NCBI RefSeq assembly: GCF_031451695.1
Contig: NZ_JARWAM010000001.1
Location: 372,001 to 436,000 of the forward strand
DNA from: Franzmannia qiaohouensis
GTDB lineage: Bacteria > Pseudomonadota > Gammaproteobacteria > Pseudomonadales > Halomonadaceae
Direction: 5' to 3'
Length of the DNA: 64,000 nucleotides
A program made the position numbers and the translations under genes. A model generated the notes under the pieces. The model was given only the letters and a program-made list of their open reading frames with translations. It ran no database searches and had not been told where the DNA came from. Positions 15,222 to 24,194 of this stretch are shown piece after piece (positions within the stretch are counted from its first letter, which is position 1; the number at the start of each line of letters is the position of its first letter).

Positions 15222-16661
15222 ATGTCAGCCAACCACTCCCTTTTTATCGCCGGCCAATGGGTCGAGGGTGAAAGCACCGCCGCTAACTTCAGCCCGTCGG
15301 ATCGCCAGGACCTGATCGGCCACTATGCCCAGGCCAGTGCCGCCCAGGTCGGAGAGGCCATCGCCGCGGCCAGGCAGGGCCAGCGCGAGTGGGCCAGGAG
15401 TGGCCTGGAACAGCGCTATGCGCTGCTGATGGCCATCGGCGACGAGCTGGCGGCGCGCAAACAGGAGCTGGGATGCCTGCTCTCCCGTGAGGAGGGCAAG
15501 CCGCTAGCCGAGGGCGTCGGGGAGGTCTATCGTTCCGCACAGTTTTTCCACTACTACGCCGCCGAGGTGCTGCGCCAGATCGACGAGCGGGTCGATTCGG
15601 TGCGTCCCGGGATCGAGGTGGAGACTCGCCGCGAGCCGGTCGGCGTGGTGGGGGTGATCAGCCCCTGGAACTTCCCCATGGCCACGGCGGTGTGGAAGAT
15701 CGCCCCGGCGCTGGCTTTCGGCAATGCGGTGGTCTTCAAGCCGGCCAACCTGGTACCCGCCAGCGCCTGGGCGCTGACCGAGATCATCAGCCGCCAGGCA
15801 CTGCCAACCGGCACCTTCAATCTGGTGATGGGCGCCGGTGGCAGCGTCGGTGAAGCATTGATCTCGAGCCCGGCGATCGATGCCCTGAGCTTTACCGGAT
15901 CGCTGGAGGTGGGGCGCCGGGTGGCGGTAGCCACCGCCGGCAATCTGGTCAAATGTCAGCTGGAGATGGGCTCCAAGAACGCTCTGATCGTCGCCCAGGA
16001 CGCCGACCTCGACCTGGCCGTGGAGGCCGCCTTCAACGGCGCTTACTCCGGCACCGGCCAGAAGTGCACCGCTTCGTCTCGCCTGATCGTCCATGAGACC
16101 GTGCATGACGCCTTCGTCGACAAGCTGGTGGCTCGCCTGGCCAAGGCCAAGGTGGGGCCGGCCCTGGCGGAAGGGGTGCAGATCGGCCCGGTGGCCGAAG
16201 CCCGGCAGCTGGAATCCAACCTGGCCTGGATCGAGCGCGCCAAGGCCGACGGCGCCGAGCTGGCCTTCGGTGGCGAGCGCCTCGACTGCGATAGCGAGGG
16301 CTACTTCATGGCGCCGACCCTGTTCACCGGTACCACCAACGCCATGGCCATCAACCGTGAAGAGGTCTTCGGCCCCATCGCCTGCGTCATCAAGGTGGCG
16401 GACATGGACGAGGCCATCGACACCCTCAACGACACGAATTTCGGCCTCACCGCCGGGATCATTACCGATTCCCTGGCCCTGGCCAGCGAGTTCAAGGCCC
16501 GCGCCGAGACCGGCTGCGTGATGGTCAACCTGGCCACTGCCGGCACCGATTATCACGTGCCTTTCGGCGGTCGCAAGGATTCGAGCTTCGGCCCCCGCGA
16601 GCAGGGGCGCTATGCCCGGGAGTTCTACACCGTGGTCAAGACCTGCTACGTCAAGGCTTGA
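15222..16661 (+). CDS. NAD(P)-dependent aldehyde dehydrogenase, succinate-semialdehyde dehydrogenase-like
   Basis: A 479-residue aldehyde dehydrogenase that would oxidise an aldehyde to its acid with NAD or NADP. The catalytic Cys282 is in GQKCTASSRL, the general base Glu248 in LEMGSKNA, and Asn150 in SPWNFPMA; the FTGS loop is near residue 224. The closest feel is the succinate- or ketoglutarate-semialdehyde dehydrogenase group, but the substrate cannot be read from the sequence. It is the first gene of a six-gene plus-strand operon with an M19 protein, a BCCT carrier, an unknown protein, DUF3726 and RidA. The start has AGGAGATCATC upstream. An aldehyde is therefore a likely late intermediate of the pathway. 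Confidence 0.9.
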   Translation: MSANHSLFIAGQWVEGESTAANFSPSDRQDLIGHYAQASAAQVGEAIAAARQGQREWARSGLEQRYALLMAIGDELAARKQELGCLLSREEGKPLAEGVGEVYRSAQFFHYYAAEVLRQIDERVDSVRPGIEVETRREPVGVVGVISPWNFPMATAVWKIAPALAFGNAVVFKPANLVPASAWALTEIISRQALPTGTFNLVMGAGGSVGEALISSPAIDALSFTGSLEVGRRVAVATAGNLVKCQLEMGSKNALIVAQDADLDLAVEAAFNGAYSGTGQKCTASSRLIVHETVHDAFVDKLVARLAKAKVGPALAEGVQIGPVAEARQLESNLAWIERAKADGAELAFGGERLDCDSEGYFMAPTLFTGTTNAMAINREEVFGPIACVIKVADMDEAIDTLNDTNFGLTAGIITDSLALASEFKARAETGCVMVNLATAGTDYHVPFGGRKDSSFGPREQGRYAREFYTVVKTCYVKA

Positions 16662-16671
16662 GGAGCGCTCC

Positions 16672-17664
16672 ATGTCCAAGCAAATGCTGACCGTCGACGG
16701 CCTGCAGTACTCCAATTGGTCCCGGGAGATCTTCCAGCAGATGCATGAAGGCGGCGTCGATGCTGTGCACGCCACCCTGGTCTACCACGAGACGACGCGT
16801 GAGACCCTCTCGCGGCTGGGCGAGTGGAATCGGCGCTTCGAGCAGAACGCCGACCTGATCATGCCGGTGCTGGAGCCCGCCGATATTCTGCGTGCCCAGG
16901 CGGCCGGCAAGGTGGGGATCTTCCTGGGAGCCCAGAACTGCTCGCCGATCGAGGACGATATCGACATGGTGGCGGTGATGCGCCGCCTGGGTCTGCTGAT
17001 CATGCAGCTCACCTACAACAACCAGAGCCTGCTGGCCTGTGGCTGCTACGAGAGCGAAGACAGCGGCATCACCCGCTTCGGTCGTCAGGTGATCCGCGAG
17101 ATGAATCGGGTCGGCATGGTCATCGACATGTCGCATAGCGCCGAGCGTTCGACCCTTGAGGCCATCGAGCTTTCCGAGCGTCCGGTGGTCATCTCGCATG
17201 CCAATCCGAGCTTCTTCCATGAGGCCAAGCGCAACAAGTCCAACCGCGTGCTGTCAGCCATCGCCGAGAGCGGCGGCCTGCTGGGCTTCTCAGCCTACCC
17301 CTTTCATCTCAAGGGAGGGCCGGACTGCACCCTGGAGGCCTACTGCGAGATGATCGCCCGCACCGTGGACCTGATGGGCATCGAGCACGTGGGGCTGGGT
17401 ACCGATCTCTGTCAGGACCAGCCGGTCTCGGTGCTCGAGTGGATGCGCAACGGTCGCTGGTCCAAGGAGATGGACTACGGCGAGGGTAGCGCCAGCAATG
17501 CCGGCTGGCCGCGCCCCCTGGCCTGGCTGCGCGACAGCCGCGACTTCCCCAACCTGATCAATGGGCTACGCCAGCGCGGTTTCGACGAGAGCGAAGTCGA
17601 GCGCATTATGGGCCGTAACTGGGTGGCATTGCTGCAGCGTGCCGCTATCCCGGCCACGAGCTGA
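16672..17664 (+). CDS. Divergent M19 (membrane dipeptidase-like) amidohydrolase lacking part of the zinc site
   Basis: A 330-residue soluble protein of the M19 family, whose best-known member is renal dipeptidase, a dizinc enzyme. His155 (VIDMSHS), His176 (VISHANP) and Asp245 (HVGLGTDL) align with metal or catalytic residues. The N-terminal HxD metal motif is absent: the equivalent segment reads VDGLQYSNW. The bridging Glu region also differs (FLGAQNCS, where renal dipeptidase has GVEGGHS). An M19 gene beside the glycine-betaine genes of Pseudomonas aeruginosa appears, from memory, to share the DGLxxxxWNRE-type N-terminus, so this may be a betaine-linked subfamily. The start is ATG 16672 with GAGGAG upstream. 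It lies 10 nt after the dehydrogenase gene. Confidence 0.82.
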   Translation: MSKQMLTVDGLQYSNWSREIFQQMHEGGVDAVHATLVYHETTRETLSRLGEWNRRFEQNADLIMPVLEPADILRAQAAGKVGIFLGAQNCSPIEDDIDMVAVMRRLGLLIMQLTYNNQSLLACGCYESEDSGITRFGRQVIREMNRVGMVIDMSHSAERSTLEAIELSERPVVISHANPSFFHEAKRNKSNRVLSAIAESGGLLGFSAYPFHLKGGPDCTLEAYCEMIARTVDLMGIEHVGLGTDLCQDQPVSVLEWMRNGRWSKEMDYGEGSASNAGWPRPLAWLRDSRDFPNLINGLRQRGFDESEVERIMGRNWVALLQRAAIPATS

Positions 17665-17704
17665 TTTCTCCCACCCGCGGTTCATCCATAACAAGGAAAA
17701 CATC

Positions 17705-19294
17705 ATGAGTACGCCTGACCATCATCCATCGCAAAGATCGCCCGCCGGGCACGCCAACCGCTTCGGAGACCCCGTCGTCCTGGGACTCAGCGTCGGCTTC
17801 GTGGTGCTGTTCGTAGTGATGTCGATCATCGACATCGACGGTGTGGCCAACGCCATCGGCAATGGTTTCGCCTGGACTGCCGCCATGCTTGGTTCTTACT
17901 TCCAGCTGCTGCTGCTGCTGACCTTTTTCATCGCCATGGGGCTGGCCATCTCACCGGCGGCCAGCGCCAGGGTTGGCGGTCTCGACACGCCCGAGCTGAG
18001 CACCTTCAAGTGGCTATCGATCATCATGTGCACGCTGCTGGCTGGAGGTGGTGTGTTCTTCGCCGCCGGCGAGCCGGTCTATCACTTCGTGGTCACGCCG
18101 CCGGCGTTTGACACCGAGCCGGGGACCGCGGAGGCGGTGGCCGGTGCGCTGGCGCAGTCGTTTATGCACTGGGGTTTTTTGGCCTGGGCGGTGCTGGGCT
18201 CGTTAACCGCCGTGGTGCTGGCCCACGCCCACTACGATAAGGGACTGCCGCTGCAGCCCAGGACGCTGCTCTATCCGGTCTTCGGCGAGCGTTTGATGAG
18301 CGGCTGGCCCGGCGGGGTGGTCGATGCCTGCTGTGTGATCGCCGTGGTGGCCGGCACCGTGGGGCCGATCGGCTTCCTGGCCACCCAGGTCAGTTTCGGG
18401 CTGCATGAGCTCGTCGGGGTCGCCGAAGGGTATGGCACCCAGTTGGTCATTCTGGTCATTTTGGGTGCGCTCTATGTCACCTCCGCCGCTACAGGTATCC
18501 ACCGTGGCATACAGATGCTGAGCCGCTTCAATGTTTTCCTGGCGCTGGCGATTGCCGTCATCATTTTCCTGTTCGGTCCTACCCTATTTCTGACCAACGC
18601 CTACTTGCAGGGCTTCGGCGAGTACCTGAGCTCATTCCTGGCCATGGCTACCGTGACCTCGGAAACCGCGCCGGCCTGGTGGATGCAGTGGTGGACGGTG
18701 TTCTTCTTCGCCTGGTTCATCGGCTACGGCCCGCTGATGGCGATCTTCGTCGCACGCATCTCGCGTGGGCGCACTATCCGCCAGATGATCCTGGCCGTGG
18801 CGGTAATGGCGCCGATTGCCACAACCGTGTGGTTTACCCTGCTGGGCGGCTCGGGCATTCACTACCAGCTGACCGGGGTAATCGACCTGACCGAAGCGCT
18901 CAACAACTTCCAGTTCGATGTGGCGACCTTGACCGTTGCCCAGGCCCTGCCGGGCGGCGTCCTGATGGCCTTGGCAATACTGCTGCTGACCACCATCTTC
19001 GTGGCGACGACCGGCGACTCCATGAGCTACGCCATCGCTGTGGTGTGTACCGGGCATGATCGCCCCCACGTCGGAGTGCGTGTCTTCTGGGGCGTGGCCA
19101 TGTCGTTGATGGCCGGCATTCTGCTCTACATGGGGGCCGGACAGATTGGCGTTCTTCAGCAGTTCATTGTGATTACCGCGATTCCGGTCTCGCTGGTGCT
19201 GCTGCCCTCGCTGTGGACCGGGCCCCAGGCGGCCTATGCCATGGCCCGGCAGCAGGGGCTCACCACGCGCCCCAAGGTGATCGTCAATGACTGA
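17705..19294 (+). CDS. BCCT-family betaine/carnitine/choline-type transporter
   Basis: A 529-residue inner-membrane carrier of the betaine-choline-carnitine transporter family, with about 12 predicted membrane helices. The BCCT signature is visible (WWTVFFFAWFIGYGPLMAIF split over helix 8, then VARISRGRTIR). It would import a quaternary ammonium or related zwitterionic compound using sodium or proton flow, or by exchange. The tail is short, without the long C-terminal osmosensor of BetP-type carriers, which suits nutrient uptake rather than osmotic control. The start is ATG 17705, with AAGGA upstream. Its stop overlaps the next gene by 8 nt, so transport is co-expressed with catabolism. Confidence 0.92.
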   Translation: MSTPDHHPSQRSPAGHANRFGDPVVLGLSVGFVVLFVVMSIIDIDGVANAIGNGFAWTAAMLGSYFQLLLLLTFFIAMGLAISPAASARVGGLDTPELSTFKWLSIIMCTLLAGGGVFFAAGEPVYHFVVTPPAFDTEPGTAEAVAGALAQSFMHWGFLAWAVLGSLTAVVLAHAHYDKGLPLQPRTLLYPVFGERLMSGWPGGVVDACCVIAVVAGTVGPIGFLATQVSFGLHELVGVAEGYGTQLVILVILGALYVTSAATGIHRGIQMLSRFNVFLALAIAVIIFLFGPTLFLTNAYLQGFGEYLSSFLAMATVTSETAPAWWMQWWTVFFFAWFIGYGPLMAIFVARISRGRTIRQMILAVAVMAPIATTVWFTLLGGSGIHYQLTGVIDLTEALNNFQFDVATLTVAQALPGGVLMALAILLLTTIFVATTGDSMSYAIAVVCTGHDRPHVGVRVFWGVAMSLMAGILLYMGAGQIGVLQQFIVITAIPVSLVLLPSLWTGPQAAYAMARQQGLTTRPKVIVND

Positions 19295-21047
19295 TGTGGA
19301 ACGCCTGGCGGCGCTGCCCCTGGGGCTGCGTCCTGCCGATGAGGTAATGCGGCTCGAGCGCCTCGGCAGCCTGCACGCCACCCGACTGAGCTTCGTGCGC
19401 AGCCTGGTGCGCCAGATGGCCCGCCAGCGCTGGCAGGTCAGCCGGGTGCGTTTCGAGCTGAACGCCGAGGGCCATGGCACGGCGATCTATCGCCTGCAGA
19501 CGCCCAACGCCCGCTACCACGGGGTGATGTTCGCCCAGCCGCTGGCGGATGAGCAGCGCTCCGACCGGGTAATCGCCGAGGCCTGGGATGTCACCTTCGG
19601 CCTGGTCGAAGGTGACGTGGATGACAGCCTGCTGGCGCAGATGGCCGCCAATGTGCCGCTGCAGGAAGCCGGACGTCAGCATCCCCGGGTGCTGGTACTG
19701 TCACGGGCCAACAAGAGCCTGCGCAACTTCGCCCATTTCGTCGACGCCCTGGCACGAGGCGAGCAGCCCGACCCCGCCTGGCTGACGCGGGTTGGTTACC
19801 TCTATCGCACCACGGCGGTCTACGGCAATGGCAAGTTCGGTCTCGCCGACTTTGCCCGCCTGCTCGACAATCCCGACTTCCGGCGACCCTTCTCGGCGCA
19901 GATGGCCGGGGTCTACCTGCTGCGCCACTTCTCCATCGAGCAGGTGGAGCACCTGGCCGCCTGCCGGGCGCCGGAGACCGCCTGCCCGCTGGCCACCGAA
20001 CTGCGGCGCTACCTGGGGATTGGCAACTCCACCGGGCTCGGCATGGCGCCCTTCCTGATCAACCATCCCCAGCTGATCGCCCAGTGGGTCACCCAGCGCG
20101 AAACGGCGCTGGCCCTGGCCCTGCGGCAAGTGCCCGAGGAGCGCGACCGCCAGCGACTGATCGAGCTGACCCGCCGCGCCATGCAGCACCTGGCCGAGAC
20201 GCGCACCGAGGACCCTGAGCAGAGCGAGCGCAATGCCGCCAGCGTGGCCGCGCTGCCGGACGTGCTGACCTGGCTGGCCAGCGTGCCCCTGGAGCCCGAC
20301 CTTTGGTCGCAGCTGGTGGAGTGGGCGACACGGACCCTGCCGCTGGAGGCCCAGGAACTGCTCAATACGCTGCTGATCGAGCTCTACCCGCAGACGGTCG
20401 ACGCCCTGGAAGAGCGCATGGGCGTCGACGAGAACCTGGATCTAGAGCCGGACATGCCGCTGATGCGCCTGCGTCAGCTGATCGAGACACACTACGGTTG
20501 GGCGCTGTGCCATGACTACGCGAGCAGCGAGGGGGCCTACTGGTTCTGGTATCGCTCCGCGGAAAAGGAGGAGCCCCGCCTCGGGGTGCGCCACGCCGAA
20601 CCCGGTGTCGAGAAGGAGATGTCCATCGCCATTGGCTCTCGGGTGGCGCATAGCCACCGGGCGGTGTGTGATTTTCTGGAGGCAGCGCCCCGCGCCAAGG
20701 TGGTCGACTTTCTGCTCGAGCATCCGCGCCACAAGGAGATCGTTCGCCGCGTGCAGAGCCTGGTCAAGGCGCCCTATGGCGATATTCACGCCAACCTCTG
20801 GCATCGCGACATGAAGCCCATGCATCTGCTGCGCACCAAGCTGTCGTTCTTCGGCGCCAGCCGCTTCGATCCCAAGTCGGACCGCTGGGTCAGGATTACG
20901 CTCTTCCAGGGTGCGCCGCTGGTCGAGGAGCTCAACGCCGAGCCGCAGGATCTGAGGGATTTCGATGACTGGAGCTTTCCCCTCGAGCCCCGCCGCAAGG
21001 GCGGGCGAGTACATCCCCCATCGTTATCGCAAGGGCTATCTCCATGA
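19287..21047 (+). CDS. Uncharacterised 586-residue protein of the BCCT operon
   Basis: A 586-residue soluble protein that I do not recognise. It has no signal peptide and no membrane segment. The N-terminal part is basic and begins with a helical region (about 20-60), the middle is helical and acidic, and the C-terminal 150 residues hold aromatic-rich motifs (GAYWFWYRSAEKEEPRLG, RVAHSHRAV) and ALxHRDMKPMHLL-like segments with His, Asp and Lys that could be catalytic. It overlaps the BCCT gene by 8 nt and the DUF3726 gene by 4 nt (ATGA), so it is tightly coupled to both. Its place suggests a catabolic enzyme or subunit acting on the imported compound. No function is assigned. Confidence 0.85.
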   Translation: MTDVERLAALPLGLRPADEVMRLERLGSLHATRLSFVRSLVRQMARQRWQVSRVRFELNAEGHGTAIYRLQTPNARYHGVMFAQPLADEQRSDRVIAEAWDVTFGLVEGDVDDSLLAQMAANVPLQEAGRQHPRVLVLSRANKSLRNFAHFVDALARGEQPDPAWLTRVGYLYRTTAVYGNGKFGLADFARLLDNPDFRRPFSAQMAGVYLLRHFSIEQVEHLAACRAPETACPLATELRRYLGIGNSTGLGMAPFLINHPQLIAQWVTQRETALALALRQVPEERDRQRLIELTRRAMQHLAETRTEDPEQSERNAASVAALPDVLTWLASVPLEPDLWSQLVEWATRTLPLEAQELLNTLLIELYPQTVDALEERMGVDENLDLEPDMPLMRLRQLIETHYGWALCHDYASSEGAYWFWYRSAEKEEPRLGVRHAEPGVEKEMSIAIGSRVAHSHRAVCDFLEAAPRAKVVDFLLEHPRHKEIVRRVQSLVKAPYGDIHANLWHRDMKPMHLLRTKLSFFGASRFDPKSDRWVRITLFQGAPLVEELNAEPQDLRDFDDWSFPLEPRRKGGRVHPPSLSQGLSP

Positions 21048-21811
21048 AGGTGTCATTCAACGAGCTGCAAGGCCTGTGCCGCAAGGCCTTCGGCGGCATC
21101 GGCTTCGACGAGGGCGATGCCGCCGATGCCGCCGACATGGTGGCCTGGATGCAGTGTCACGGCTTCAACGGCGTCGATCAGCTCAATCGCGGCCTGGACT
21201 TCCTGCTCGCCGAGGACCCTGAGGCGCTACCGCGGGTGATCTACCAGGATGGCGACCTGGCGGTACTGGATGGCCAGGGCCACAGCGTGCTGCGCAGCAT
21301 TAGCCTGGCCACCGAGCTGGGCTATGCCAAGGCCCGGGCCCGTGGGCTCTCGGTGGTGAAGATTCGTCGCTGTCATAACCGCCAGCTGATCATGGGCTAC
21401 CTGGCCCGGCTGGCGGGGCGCGGGGTCAATATCACCGCGTTCTGGCGCAACGCCCAGAAGCCGCTCACCGAACAGGTGGTGGGCTTTCGTGCCGGCCATG
21501 CCACGCCGGAGGTAAGGATCTACTCGGTGCGCGAGGTGCCCGAAGAGAACGAGCCCAACGACGGTATCACCCTGGTGATGGCCAACCACGTAGAGCTGCT
21601 GCCCTCCCTGGGCGCCGACCACGACCTCGACCTGCTGGCCCGCCACTCTGAGTCGGAGCTGCTGGCCTGCCGCCAGCAGGCCCTGCACGACGGGATCGAG
21701 GTGGATGACGCTATCTGGGCGCGGCTCAAGACGCTGGCCCAGCGCCTGCTGGTGGAGTCCAGCGAGGCCTCGCGTGGCGGCGCCGGTGCCGGCGTCAACG
21801 ACAACGACTGA
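21044..21811 (+). CDS. DUF3726 domain protein
   Basis: A 255-residue protein matching my memory of the DUF3726 family: it begins MKVSFNELQGLCRKAFGG and has a GDAADAADMVAWMQ segment, which recalls the N-terminus of malate/lactate (sulfolactate) dehydrogenases of the LdhB2 group. Those enzymes start with similar helix pairs, so a distant link to that NAD-dependent family is possible, but the usual catalytic blocks are not obvious. Another feature is a HNRQLIMGYLARLAGRG segment. The gene overlaps the 586-residue gene by 4 nt and precedes RidA by 14 nt. It may form a complex with the preceding product; that is an inference from coupling. Confidence 0.7.
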   Translation: MKVSFNELQGLCRKAFGGIGFDEGDAADAADMVAWMQCHGFNGVDQLNRGLDFLLAEDPEALPRVIYQDGDLAVLDGQGHSVLRSISLATELGYAKARARGLSVVKIRRCHNRQLIMGYLARLAGRGVNITAFWRNAQKPLTEQVVGFRAGHATPEVRIYSVREVPEENEPNDGITLVMANHVELLPSLGADHDLDLLARHSESELLACRQQALHDGIEVDDAIWARLKTLAQRLLVESSEASRGGAGAGVNDND

Positions 21812-21825
21812 TCGAGCGAGATCCC

Positions 21826-22221
21826 ATGATCCATCCCGTACGTACCGAGCTGTTCGCCGCCAAGGCGCCGCTGGAGTGGGCCGTTATCGGCAACGGCATC
21901 CTGTTTACCGCCCAGATTCCGATTGGTAGCGATGGCGCCGTGGTGGCGGGCGGCATCGAGGCACAAGCGCGCCAGACCCTCGAGAACCTGCGCCATACCC
22001 TGGAACGTGCGGGGGGCGGCATGCAGAACCTGACCCAGGTGCTCATCTATGTGACCCGGCGCGAGGACCTGGCCACGGTTAATCGCCTCTACGCCGACTA
22101 CGTCACGGCGCCCTTCCCCAACCGCGCTGCGATCATCGTTTCCGGCTTCGCCCGGGAGGAGATGCTGGTGGAGATGGTGGCCTATGCGGCGTTGGAAGCG
22201 CCTGCTGAAGACCAGAGCTGA
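21826..22221 (+). CDS. RidA-family protein (enamine/imine deaminase)
   Basis: A 131-residue RidA/YjgF/Rid-family protein. RidA homologues hydrolyse reactive enamines and imines formed by amino-acid enzymes; many act in specific catabolic operons. The family core is visible: FTAQIPIG, ARQTLENLRHTLERAG, VLIYVTRREDLATVN, and the conserved Arg in FPNRAAIIV. The family's late Glu is present near EMLVEMVAYA. It is the last gene of the operon, suggesting that the pathway produces an imine or enamine, as expected when an amine or N-methyl amine is oxidised. RidA-type proteins are trimers. Confidence 0.9.
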   Translation: MIHPVRTELFAAKAPLEWAVIGNGILFTAQIPIGSDGAVVAGGIEAQARQTLENLRHTLERAGGGMQNLTQVLIYVTRREDLATVNRLYADYVTAPFPNRAAIIVSGFAREEMLVEMVAYAALEAPAEDQS

Positions 22222-22260
22222 GTCGATAATCAGCCTTGCGTCGCTTCTGAGATCGGACAG

Positions 22261-22581
22261 TTAAAGCCGCTGAATATCGATCACGTAGCCGACGATGGGG
22301 TAGCCGGCCTTACGGGCGGCCTTCTCGGCGTCCATCTGCGCTTCCAGCTTGGAGATGCTGGTGGAGTGGTATTCGAAGGCAGTGTCCATCTCGAGTTGTT
22401 TGGTGCGCACCGCTAGTTTGACGATATGCCCAGTCTTCATCGACTTGGCGTCGTGCTTGTCGAGCTTGACGGGACGCGTGGCGGGCTTGCTCGGGGTGGT
22501 CGTCGGTTTGGTGTCAGGCTTGAGGAAGTCCTCGATCTCCTGCTGCATGCGTTGTTCGAAATCGGTTAACTCTGAGCTCAT
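22261..22581 (-). CDS. Hypothetical small soluble protein
   Basis: A 106-residue protein without a recognised family. The N-terminal 20 residues are acidic and helical; a Thr/Pro/Lys-rich linker (about 22-40) leads to a helical C-terminal domain with two basic clusters (VKLAVRTKQL, AEKAARKAGYP). No signal peptide is present. The start ATG 22581 has AGGTTG upstream. It lies 86 nt beyond the gdhA stop on the same strand, and its stop is 40 nt from the convergent RidA gene. The function is unknown. Confidence 0.65.
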   Translation of the reverse strand: MSSELTDFEQRMQQEIEDFLKPDTKPTTTPSKPATRPVKLDKHDAKSMKTGHIVKLAVRTKQLEMDTAFEYHSTSISKLEAQMDAEKAARKAGYPIVGYVIDIQRL

Positions 22582-22667
22582 GGGCAACCTATGGATGACT
22601 ATTGGGTGCCTGCATGATAGCCGAGTAAGGCCAAGCCCGGCTATTGCCGGGCAAGGGGATTGCCAGC

Positions 22668-24020
22668 TCAGCCAACGCCCTGTTCGATCATGGCGTCGGC
22701 GACCCTGCGGAAGCCGGCAATGTTGGCGCCCAGCACCAGGTTGCTGGGTTCGCCGAACTCCTCGGCGGTGTCGGCGCACTGCCGGTGGACACTGGCCATG
22801 ATCGCCTTGAGCTTGGCATCGACTTTCTCCAGTGACCACTGCTGCATACTGCTGTTCTGGGCCATCTCCAGCTGACTGGTGGCCACGCCGCCGGCGTTAG
22901 CCGCCTTGCCGGGACCGTAGGCGACCCTGGCATCCAGGAACAGGTCGACGGCGTCGGCGGTGGCGGGCATGTTGGCGCCTTCGCTGATGCAGCGGATGCC
23001 ATTGCCGAGCAGCGTCTCGGCATCGGCCTTGGTCAGCTCGTTCTGGGTGGCGCAGGGGAAGGCGGCGTCGGCCGGAATGCGCCACACCGCGTGGCCATCG
23101 GCCGGGTAGTCTGCCACCGGCACGTAGTGCGCCTCGGGGTGCGTGGCCAGATAGGCCTCCAGCGAGATGCGCTTGACCTCCTTGAGCTCCTTGAGCAGCG
23201 CCAGGTCGATGCCGCGTGGATCGTGGAGCATACCGCGGGAATCGGAGCAGGTGATCGGCGTGGCGCCCAGTTCGTAGAGCTTCTCGATGGTATAGATGGC
23301 CACGTTGCCGGCACCCGAGACCAGGCAGGTCTTGCCCTCAATGCTCTCGCCGCGGGACTCGAGCATACTCTGGGCGAAGTACACCGCACCGTAGCCGGTG
23401 GCTTCCTTGCGGCCGAGCGAGCCGCCCCAGCTCAGGCCCTTGCCGGTCAGCACACCCTCATAGCAGCCGGTCAGGCGCTTGTACTGGCCGAACAGATAGC
23501 CGATCTCGCGGGCGCCCACGCCGATATCGCCGGCCGGCACGTCGGTGGCGGGGCCGATATGGCGATAGAGTTCGGTCATGAACGACTGGCAGAAGCGCAT
23601 GATCTCGGTGTCGGACTTGCCCTTGGGATCGAAGTCGGAGCCACCCTTGCCGCCACCGATGGGCAGGCCTGTGAGGGCGTTCTTGAAGATCTGTTCGAAG
23701 CCCAGGAACTTGATGGTGCCCGCGGTGACGCTGGGGTGGAAGCGCAGGCCACCCTTGTAGGGGCCCAGCGCCGAGTTGAACTGCACCCGGTAGCCCTTGT
23801 TGACTCGCACCTTGCCGGCGTCATCGGTCCAGCAGACGCGGAACATGATCTGGCGCTCGGGTTCGACGATGCGCTCGATGATGCTGTGGTCGTGGTAGTA
23901 GGGGCTGCGCTCGAAGAGTGGGCGCAGGCACTCGAGGACCTCTTCGGCGGCCTGGTAGAACTCAGTCTGGGCCGGACTACTATGGCGCAGGCGTAAAATG
24001 GTGTCGTGGACATAGGGCAT
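22668..24020 (-). CDS. gdhA: NADP-specific glutamate dehydrogenase
   Basis: A 450-residue hexameric glutamate dehydrogenase, close to E. coli GdhA (447). It interconverts glutamate with 2-oxoglutarate and ammonia. Family motifs include YKGGLRFHPSVT, the catalytic-Lys segment LTGLPIGGGKGGSDFDPKGKSD, and the nucleotide-binding SGAGNVAIY. NADP use is inferred from the resemblance to the biosynthetic group. I chose ATG 24020, preceded by GGGGA, rather than the upstream in-frame codon. It is upstream of a hypothetical gene and downstream of a 232-nt region holding its promoter. In halophiles glutamate is also a compatible solute, so expression may respond to salt. Confidence 0.95.
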   Translation of the reverse strand: MPYVHDTILRLRHSSPAQTEFYQAAEEVLECLRPLFERSPYYHDHSIIERIVEPERQIMFRVCWTDDAGKVRVNKGYRVQFNSALGPYKGGLRFHPSVTAGTIKFLGFEQIFKNALTGLPIGGGKGGSDFDPKGKSDTEIMRFCQSFMTELYRHIGPATDVPAGDIGVGAREIGYLFGQYKRLTGCYEGVLTGKGLSWGGSLGRKEATGYGAVYFAQSMLESRGESIEGKTCLVSGAGNVAIYTIEKLYELGATPITCSDSRGMLHDPRGIDLALLKELKEVKRISLEAYLATHPEAHYVPVADYPADGHAVWRIPADAAFPCATQNELTKADAETLLGNGIRCISEGANMPATADAVDLFLDARVAYGPGKAANAGGVATSQLEMAQNSSMQQWSLEKVDAKLKAIMASVHRQCADTAEEFGEPSNLVLGANIAGFRRVADAMIEQGVG

Positions 24021-24194
24021 TGGACGTTTCCCCAACAGTAACGATTGTTGACGGTACAGCGACTCAATGCACCATTATGCAGCGCTTGCATGACCCATGT
24101 TGAAAATGAGAGGCAAGGTGTGGGGAAATTCGGCAAAAAAAGCCGATTTTCGGCACCATGCTGGTGCAGTGGCAATGTAGGACAAACGTTGGTT

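Noticed and set aside
15504..16775. A minus-strand frame opposite the aldehyde dehydrogenase gene
   Set aside because: The plus strand carries the catalytic Cys, Glu and Asn motifs of the dehydrogenase; the antisense frame carries none.
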